Positions 1-9,800 of a stretch of 64,000 nt of DNA are shown piece after piece (the stretch's first letter is position 1; each line of letters starts with the position of its first letter). Under the pieces are notes generated by a model. It was given only the letters and a program-made list of their open reading frames with translations, was not told the origin of the DNA and did no database searches. The position numbers and the translations under genes were made by a program. Origin of the DNA: Apoda limacodes (taxonomy: Eukaryota; Arthropoda; Insecta; Lepidoptera; Limacodidae); NCBI GenBank assembly GCA_946406115.1, contig OX291544.1, positions 28,227,521 through 28,291,520 of the forward strand. The letters are read 5' to 3'.

Positions 1-360
1 AAAAATCATAAGGAGCAGTACGAGGCGCGTGTCGTAGACGAAATGGCGAAAGCTAAAAATAAAACTGTGGTACGACTTCCGCCGTATCACTGCGAATTAA
101 ATCCGATAGAGTTGATCTGGGCTCAAGTTAAAGGACATGTCGCATCCCGCAACAAAACATACAAGATGGCAGAATTAAAAATGTTATTAAACAACTCAAT
201 TCAAAATATTGACGCTGCAAAATGGAAAAAATGCATAAAACATGTCGAAGAGATAGTAGAACCGAAAATGAATGCCATGGACAGAAATGTGGAAACAATG
301 ACCGAAACATTCATAATAAACGTGGGAAGTGACAGCGACAGTAGTGATACGTCGGAATAA
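1..360 (+). pseudogene. Tc1/mariner-type DDE transposase, C-terminal part
   Basis: The frame is open from base 1 to a TAA at 358-360, so the 5' part lies outside the window. The motif LPPYHCELNPIELIW followed by AQVKGHV is the last block of the DDE domain of Tc1/mariner-like transposases; the E of NPIE sits where the third catalytic acidic residue is expected. The rest is a basic helix and an acidic Ser/Asp tail ending SDSDSSDTSE. The enzyme class cuts and pastes its own element. No terminal inverted repeat was found to the right. It lies downstream of transporter copy 1 exon 5, probably in that gene's next intron. Whether the whole gene is intact cannot be judged from this piece. Confidence 0.75.
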
Positions 361-800
361 TTTAATTAATTGTATATGTTAAACTATTTAAATATACATA
401 ATTTTATTTTAAAACATTGTCTTAATATTTTTCTTTCTTTCTCTAAGTTCAATACAAAATACTTAAGTGGTTTTAGTGCTTACTATTGAGCGCACAAAAT
501 CATCGCATATGAACACACCTTAACTTTTTATCAGTATAGTTGACGCCCACTCACCTTTTTGTGTCCTTATCTTTTGTAAGGGATTGTGCGACAGAGACAA
601 TGCTCTATTAACTCGTTTCGGTGGATAGAGTATAGTATAAATATATAAAAAAGCGTAAAGTGTCCACGACTCTTAGCTTTTTTCATTTTGGATCGATCTT
701 GAATTTTTTATGAATTTTTTGAGTAACTTTTTATACGACTAAATTTCACAGTAATATCTTTAATATTAGTATAAACTTTTATTGTGACTTTGCTTCTTAC
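361..800. other. AT-rich stretch without a recognised gene
   Basis: No coding similarity is visible between the transposase stop and exon 5 of transporter copy 1. The penultimate exon of copy 1, expected from copy 2, is not here and must lie off the left edge if it exists. Confidence 0.5.
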
Positions 801-884
801 CCATTTCTTCTCTGTAAACCAGTTTTGAAACCATTGATCGAAGTGAAGTAAATGTTGTAGCATTGAGGATTTCGACGATCGGTA
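801..884 (-). CDS. Transporter copy 1, exon 5
   Basis: 84 bp, phase 1 to 1, donor GTAAGA. Encodes LPIVEILNATTFTSLRSM, the block that precedes the GKxNSLF motif in SLC46 proteins. This is the last visible exon of copy 1. Confidence 0.87.
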
Positions 885-3800
885 CTGAAAACGTTTAGAA
901 ATTCAATAAATAACAATTTTATAAAGAAATATATATCTATAGTTTTTATTTTAGTTTTTTATATTATTAAGAAACTATCTCAAGTAATATAAACTAATGC
1001 GAACACAGGTTTTAGTTTCTTCGGCGAGGTTTTATGACGAAGTTATCTTTTACACCATCTTCTTCTTACTTGTCTAATTCGACACTTAAAAATCAAGAAA
1101 ACTACGATTTAGGCTCAAGCAAGAAAATAGTTTACTACTTATCTATTTTGATAAAGTTCATATTTCTGTATTTATGTGACAGTGGATTTTGGCTTTTTCA
1201 TATTTTGTTTTTTTTTGATTTAGAGTTCATAAATAAGAGAAAAAGGAAAAAATAGGATGTACGGTGTGCATTATTATAACATTTTGTCTCTGACAGTTAG
1301 TCTCAGGATGGCTATGGCGTACCCTAGAAAAAGAGATCCATTTCGATCAGTGTACAAATACATATTACACTATTGAAGCATACAAATAGGCACGTACGAT
1401 AGGCGCTTCTCTCGGTTTTATGTCGGTATAAAATTCAAATATTTATATTTAGACCTATGAAATTAGCAAATTTGCTTGGTCATATTAATATATATTTTAT
1501 TAAATAAGAATCAAAAGAATATCACTCTTAGTTTTCCAAACCATTATAATTATAGTCTAAAAATAGGATATCAGTTTTTTTTTTCTAAATGTTTTAATAG
1601 CCAAACTATTACAATACTAGCTTTTGCCAGCAGCTCTACCCGCCCTAATTTGGTTTTGGTTTGGTTTGGGTAAAACTCTTAAGTCAACTTCTTAATTATA
1701 CTCGGACTTATAAAGTTTGCTTTAGCAAACTATAGTTTGTTTAAGCTCGATCATAGTTATTCCCGTGGGAACTTTTGGATTTTTCGAGATAAAACTATCC
1801 TATGTCAATCCCCGGGACTTAAACTATCTCCATACCAAATTTTATCTAAATCGGTACAGCCGCTTAAGCGTGTAGAGGAAACAGACAGACAAACAGACAG
1901 ACAGATTGACAGACAGACAGTCATAATTACTTTGGCATTTATAATATTAGTATGGATTAGCAAATCCACTTAATTAAGGTTTGAACTTTAACATATATTT
2001 CTTTCACGTACTTAGGACTGTGACAAAATTAATCAAATTCTTGCAAACTTAACTTGTTGGGTATGTCATCGTCTTAAGTAGGTTGGGTGTGCCATCACCT
2101 TAAGTTGATTGTAAGCTTTAAGCAGTTAGTTCAATTTATTTTGATGTTTGATTACCATGTAACTTTAATTATCATTTTAAAGATTATTTGTATTATTATG
2201 GTAAAATACAGCGTTCTTAAATTACACTTATTTTAAGACCTGTATTCTTGTCACCTATGTTTAACAAATTAATTACAATTACGATTAATTACTATTACAA
2301 TTACGGTAAAAAACTTAATTTTTGAGTAAATTACAGAAGTACTTCGATTCGATCGATCTCTACAATATGTGCTACGCATATACTATGCAACCCGTGACAT
2401 AAATAATACAAATATTGGCCAAAACTCATATGAAAACCTAAGAGCTTAAACATTTTTATGCTCGTGAATAAATACAAAATGTAACAAAATGGAATTTTTT
2501 AAGAGAATACGATAAGCGGCGCCTCGCAGGGTGCTTATCCAAGCACAATCACCACAAATTTTTGACATTTACTTATTAAATACTGTGACATTTCGTAGGC
2601 ATGATCTCCAATTGATTTATCTATGACTGTGATTTACCAAAACAAACTAACCTAACTTTTTTGTTTTTTTTTTTTGACTGACTATGCAGTTGGCTGATGC
2701 AGCCATTACTGCTCCACCGAGCTTTTGAGGCGAGACTCTGAAGGAATCTCAGCCCATATAGCGCTCAACATTCAAGGGCTCCCCGCGGGGGAGCCTCGGC
2801 TTGGGTTGTCGCTCTTGGGGTCACCCCTTCGACCAGTGCGAGCCTCGAACCCGAAGGTGAGCCAGGAGGGGAGTTCCCCGTTACGCGGTTGAGATTGCGA
2901 GAGAGTGAGGGCGAGAAGCGCCCCGGCACTCTTTGATACCTCGTGTATCAGTTCGGGCGCCGACGAACCCGGGGACGTCGGCGTCGTGTTTGGGACGATA
3001 CCCTATTATGGGGGATACCCTATTAGGGGAGGTCGTTGAGACTAATCTCGCTATCCGGATAGCGAGATTGTCGTCAGGGACCGTAAGTACGTGCCGAGGC
3101 CGCCTAACAATAGTTTTTCGACAGTGCCGAGGGGCAGGGGGATGAAGAGCAGAAGTAGCTCGACACCTATGGAGTTTTACCGTATCAATAATAATGAAGT
3201 TAAGTGCCTGTTATCACCGTTGCAAGAATGCAACACGAATTGCATCTATAAATGCACTTTTTATATCATGTAATGTTTCGCAATATAACACGTTAATGTT
3301 AAGTTAATATTCACATACTAAAAACTATTTTCCTTATAGGGACTAGTTTTAGATTTAAGAAAATGCAATAACAATATGTGTTAACTTATATTAAGTTACG
3401 TAAAAGTAGAGTAGGTTTGTTTCATTTCCCCTCTTTACTATTTGTTATTATCTAAAATAATATTGTGTGAGTACCGACATGTTGTCGACTTAGTACGCAC
3501 GACTATCCCCAAAAAAGCGGGAATTTTACTTTAATGTATATATGTAAAACATATGCCATTTGCTGGGCAAAAATGTACCGAATTGCTATATAGAGTTGTA
3601 TATAGACCGTATGCACGGTTACTGAGTTACAGGTAAAAAATAGGTAGCGTATTGAGTATTGTACAATTATTTCTCCCTCACTCCTATGAAAATAGACTGA
3701 AATAGGGATACAAAAGAGATGGGTCTATGGGCAAAAAAGGGAAAGACTGTCTAAAACTTTACCTGTCTAGGGTCATTAAGTCCTTAGGCTATGTCTAAAA

Positions 3801-6800
3801 TAAATACAGTAGGTTAAAAGGACACCTTTTCCCCTACACATAGATACCTATACCGTTACGGTAAGAAGTGCGGTTAAGGTTTAAAACACAGATAAACTTA
3901 TGAAATACAATAGCTTATAAATAAGCAACCGGGTTACATAGAATAAAGATAAATGTATCACTAGATACCTCTTGTAGGCACCTACCGATATAACTAGGTT
4001 TTTAATAGGTAACTCTAAGCCCTGAAGTACAGGAGCGTAAGAAAAAACCTGAAAACTTATATTTCACATTTTTTCATGACGAAACAAACGAACAGACACA
4101 AAAGCTACTGCAGGGTATGTCCGAATTTTAGATCCATTTTTTGAGAATTAGCGCAAAGTCTGAAGTTGCTCAGAGTAGGCAGAAAACCCTGAGAGCTAGA
4201 TTTCCAGATCTTCTCTCACTACGGCTTAACCGTAGACAATGGAACATACCACTATGTCAGTAGGACCGCCTCCGAAGGCTCCAGCTTAGGACACCTAAAT
4301 CGTCATTATAGCTCCTACCGTTTGGCTTTAAAACCTAAAAATGTAAAACAACGTTATTTTATAGTCAACAATAAGTACAATAACTTAAGTACTAGATCTA
4401 GAAGGTTCTATGGAAAAACCTCTCCCTCTGATGGGGTTTTTTATTTTTATATAAATGTAGAACGAAATTTGTTTTGTATTTTCGGATTCCCGATTCGACT
4501 TTCGTGATGTGCGGTCGTGTTCTAGAGCGTCAATTGCTCTCACTGTGTTCCGTGCAGTGGTGACACAGCTGGTGCGCATTCCTGTGTAGTGTTTTACCTC
4601 AGCGCTTACTACCTTGAATCGTTGTTTGGTTTATTGCCCGCGATTCTTAGAAAATTGGCCTGAGCGTTGCGCGCTGCTCGGTTGTGTGTATTGGCTGGGA
4701 AATCGCTTCTCGGTCCGCTGTGAGTGTACTTTCGTGCTTTTCAACGCGCCCATAACGCGAAGTTTATCTAAGCAACACTGTGTGTTTTTGTGTGTGAGTG
4801 TGTGTTCTCGTTGTCGCGGAACTACTACGCATAGTGGTGTCCCTTTGCTTGGCTCTTTGACTGACACTGGTTCGCCCGGCCTGAGCTTGGCTTTGGGTGG
4901 ATCGCTAGTGTAGTATTTCCGCCTCAGCGGTTCGCCACTCCGTGCATTCTCACGTTTTAAGTATCGATTGCATTCTAGTTTGTAAGAAATCCAGTTCCGA
5001 GTGCTCAAGGGCTGGTGGGTGAGATCGTATAGCTATTTTCAGAGTTGCGGTCTACCTAAGCGTTTCTTATTCGAAAACGTCTCGTTACACACCAAGCAAT
5101 CCGTAGCACTGCGGGGCGCTTGGCCACACTTAGGTATTCTTGCTCCTCGCCAGCAATGATGGAGAGTCACTAGGTACGCACAATCTACACCTCGGCCACT
5201 CCCGCGATGGCCGAAGTACTCAAAGGCATGTCCCGGGACCAGATAGGGGAGATCATCAAAGCTTGTCTTCGTGATCACTCAGATCTGGTTCAAACCTGCT
5301 CTTCCCAAACTGTGGCTGACCTCACTGCGTTAGACAAATCCGTGCCCTCGTTGTGTTCGCTGCCGCGTTCCCCTTCTCGTTCGCGCACTCGTTCGCGCTC
5401 TCGCTCTCCCCGCACGCGCTCTCTCTGCCGCGACCCCCGCTCTCGCGACCGGCGTGTCGCTCGCCGCGCTCTTCAGTCCCCTGTGCCAAATCGTCCCCCC
5501 ACTCCGGTAGCTGATGTGACCCTTTCTCGGTCACTCGCTACCCCGTCCCCCGCAACCTCCGAAACCGCACCCCTGTCCCCGGTAGCCGTAATGTCCGCTG
5601 AGTCGGCGTTGTCCTCTAATGAGGACGACGAAGGCTTCAAAGTGGTTGGCCTAGGGAGTAAAAAGGGCAAGAAACGGAAGAAGACTGCCAAGTCCAAAAA
5701 GGCTTCGGCGGCATCTGCTCAGGAGTCTACTCCCCCTCCCTCCGATTCTGAGGCTAAACCCCCGCCACCTCTTCGCAGGCCGACTGTCCCATTTCGGGAC
5801 GGAATGAAAGAACTCCGCCCCCTGTTGTGCGAACAAGGAACAAGGATGTCAAGGAACGCGCTAATTGATGGCATACACATAGGTAAAGCCCTACCAGAAA
5901 GGGGTGCCAATTTGCAATTGCAAGCGCCCATCAGCCCGTAAGCTTATTTGCTCCATTGGTGGAATAAAGATTAATGATTAAAAAATACACTTAACAAATG
6001 CACAAATAAACTTAGGACGAGTGTATGTACACTGTTAAAACGAAGACAGAGTAGCTCGTAAGGTATTCTGATAAATCAATTTAAAACCTATTAATCATAT
6101 CATACTTCAGCTAAAATATAATAATTTACTGTACTTACGTATAAACATCTGAACATCAGTCCGGACCAAAGAAATATAAATGGATCCAATACATTTACTG
6201 GTAATAGAGATCATACACAGCATGGAGTCATGCCAGCCCCATCGCTTGCTGAACACAGTAATTGAGAATAAAGCCCCTGAAACACATTGTGATTTTCAAA
6301 TGGTAGATATCAATACTAAGTAATTAATGACGTGTGATGCGGTATTGGGCTCACCCCCTATCACGCAGGACTAAAGTGGCTGATGTGTCAAGTCACTGGT
6401 CACCGCTTTTTGGGAATAAAGCCGTGAAGATATATAAACTAACGTAGATACAATAAGCTGATGACGTAATCTTGGGTTAATCACGTAACCTAGCCTTCTA
6501 GATAGAATCTGAATGTTCATTTATTATAAAAACGTTTGATGCCAAGTCATCATTTGATCTGCACCAAATTGACAGGTTTTTTTTAGTAATCTTGCATTAT
6601 GATCCGTAATAAGAGAATACATCCTGATCATTTATAGTCTTTAGTAAAAAATATTAGAATAATTAATGTATTTGGATTGCAAAAATTAAAATCTCAGTTA
6701 ATATTTTGTACTCACCAATAGAATTTGTAACGACACTGTAAGTTGAGTAGAAACTGTATTGCAAGGCGTCCCATTTTAGTTGATATCTTGTGAAAAAATA

Positions 6801-9800
6801 TCTAATACCTCTTTCACCTGAAAATATATATTTGTATCTTAATAATGTAATAGTATCAGGAACTTAAATATAGTTGAAATTCAGTAAACATTTAGACCAC
6901 ATTTGGGACCACCAAATTAGCCATAAAAAATATATAAGAAAAATAATAAAAAAATTGATGGCCATATTAAAAAAAATGCAAATAATAGTGAGTTTATAAA
7001 ACTAGCTTTAGATAATAATAATTCTCTAAGACGACGTTCGACAAACACATTAAAATAGTAGTTATTTCTATTCATGCTTATAAATCACCATTGTCTATTT
7101 TTAAATGAAAACCTGACATCAGCAACAGGGCAATGCCCATTTCAAGCTACAAATTTAATTAATTAAAAAAAACTCGTTTTTTAGAAAAGACTACAATATC
7201 AACTCTCACTGTAGAAATCAGGCTTTTTTAAACCACTAAGGTGACAAATAAGCTTGCGGTCCGCCTGACGGAAAGCGATCACCGCAGCCTATAAACGCTT
7301 GCAACACCTGGTTGCAACGCACAATTATGGGTCATATCTGTCATTTTTGTCGGTATTTTTCTAGAATGATTAGCCTTAGAAGTCTACTACTTCTGTGCAA
7401 TAAGAACATAAGACAACGACCAGCATCTGTAAAATAATGTATTCTAAAAACACTAAATATCCGAAACACGAAAGCCCCAAATTTTTACTAGTAGATTTCG
7501 AATAATTTTCATTGCGTCAACAATGGAACGCGAATATTTTGTAGTTGTCATCAAAAAAGTTTAAGGTTAAGTTATGCAGCGTTATGAAATCAAGCAACGC
7601 TTAATAATTGTAAAAATCCACTATGGAAATGGTGAGAACTTTACGGAAACGGTCCAAAGATATCGCACATTTTTCGGTCATCATAAGGTCGGTCACCATC
7701 TCGAGCTGCTGTGAAGAATTTAATAAAAAATTTGAAACTATTAATTTCGTTTATGAGGATATCAAGAAGGTGGCCGTCCTTGTACGGATAGATCGCTTGA
7801 AAACATTGCAACAGTTGGACAAAGTGTACACGAACTCCCATTCTCCTCCATTCTTCATCGTTGTTAACATTAAACATGTCCAGAAGCTCTTTGCAACGAG
7901 TTTTGACTAAAGATCTGCACATCTAAAGCCAGCAGACCCTGCGCAGCGCCAAACATTCGTCAATTGGATACTGGAGCATCCACAAGTCGATGACTTTAGA
8001 GATGAGGCGCACTTCCAACTTGATGGGTACGTCAATAAAAAGAACTGTCGAATCCGTATCAACAGGATAGTGCAACATGCGATACTGCGGCTGAAATAAT
8101 GCAGTTATTGCAGACAAAATTTCCAAGACGAGTTATCTCGCGGCGTGGAAATGTAAAATGACCACCAAAATCGTGTGATCTGACACCTCTGGAATTTTAT
8201 ATTTGGGGTTTTCGAAAGGGACAAGTGAATGCAAGTAATCCACAGACAATTTCCAAGCTCGAAACTGAAATTCGAAAGAAAATATTGACGGAATTCAACT
8301 ACAATTACGTCAAAATGTCATCAAAAACATCATAAAAGGGGTGAACGTTGGCCAGCATAGCCGATGCGGGCATTTGTCAGATGTTGTGTTCCACAAGTAA
8401 ATTCCGTGTCCATATTCAAAGTCGAAAATAAAGTACTCTCAAAATTCAACTGCAATATGTGTTTGTTTAAAAATAAATTTCAAGTAGGTTTTAGACACCC
8501 ATTACATATGATTCCTAGAGTGCACTTGTGGCTAGAGTGAATTTAGGCGTTCTTTCCAAAAAAAAAAAAATTTTAGCAGTAATGTTCTTCAAAAAAAGTT
8601 TAATAGACTCCGATAAACTTGTAATAAAAGCCGTCAAATTCCAATTAATAACATTAAGACTAAAAATATCTAATAATAAAAATATAAAGTACAGTTTTCG
8701 ATGTATCCAAGATTTCCATACGCAATTGATCAGATGATAATGTGACAGATATATGAGACAGTAATCTTTGCATTGTCCAAGTTTTATTTAACAGTTGTAT
8801 ATGTGTATATGAATCCTTCAACGATTTTCTATTGAGACAAAGACATAGGAAGTAAATATGGCCTTGACGTTGACGATACTTAGATACTTGTAGCCTACCG
8901 GAATTAGAAAAAAATCGTAACTGAATTTCAATGAAATGCAACATAAAAGTTGTAAGTTGTTTTAGTTTTTCACATTTTACTAAAAAATTATGCATTTGAA
9001 GAAAAATTACAAGGCTGCAAAATTATGGAACAAAATATTTACAATCGAAATATACATTTTGATTTCTCTAATAATGTTTAGTATAGCTAGAGGGTGCGAG
9101 AATATATAAACGTATTATTTTTTTAATATGCAAATAATAACAACTTTTACAAAAATATGGTATCGTACTTGCATTTACTTGCCTTTTTCTAAAGCCCAAT
9201 TTTTTGAGTCAAACATAAAATTTATCATTAAATGCCTACATAATGAATATAGTTATGTATATTTAAGCGTGCCCTAGCTGTTAAATTAAAGTATATTAAT
9301 AAGCGTACGTCTCAAAAAAAAATTCTCCTCTACAATTTTCGACTCATGTATTTTTTTTCCATTTATGCAGTTTTGGAGTAAAATGTGATGACGAAAAATA
9401 ATTATATCTATTTTCATATATATACATCACATACCCACCTCACCTCTCACGTAGCAAGTCGAAAATTATGTTTTAGAATGAAATACTTATCATTGGAATT
9501 TATGTCCCTATGATGGCCATTTTATGTCTATTTCCGATGGAACATCTGTTGTTCTTATCAACAAACTGTACAAAGAAAAGTAAAATGGTCTTAGTTTTTT
9601 TCTGGGTTAGAAAATGTAACTCCTTTCTAATATTAATGCAAGGAAATTTATTAGTACATTGCTTACTTATTTTAACCAACTAAGTGTTTCGGTACATATT
9701 GTATACTCTTTAGCTGATTATCAAAGTATTGTATTATTACTTTAAATTTAACTTCTTGCCAGCTCTTTTTGGCAGAAATTAAAATTGTTTACATTGTATT

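Noticed and set aside
4614..5008. Overlapping open frames in both directions in the LINE 5' region
   Set aside because: They arise from low stop frequency in GC-richer sequence upstream of the ORF1-like frame and show no domain.
8660..8995. 111-codon minus-strand open frame inside intron 2-3 of transporter copy 1
   Set aside because: No family motif, not matched in the copy 2 gene, and flanking splice signals do not fit the transporter phases.
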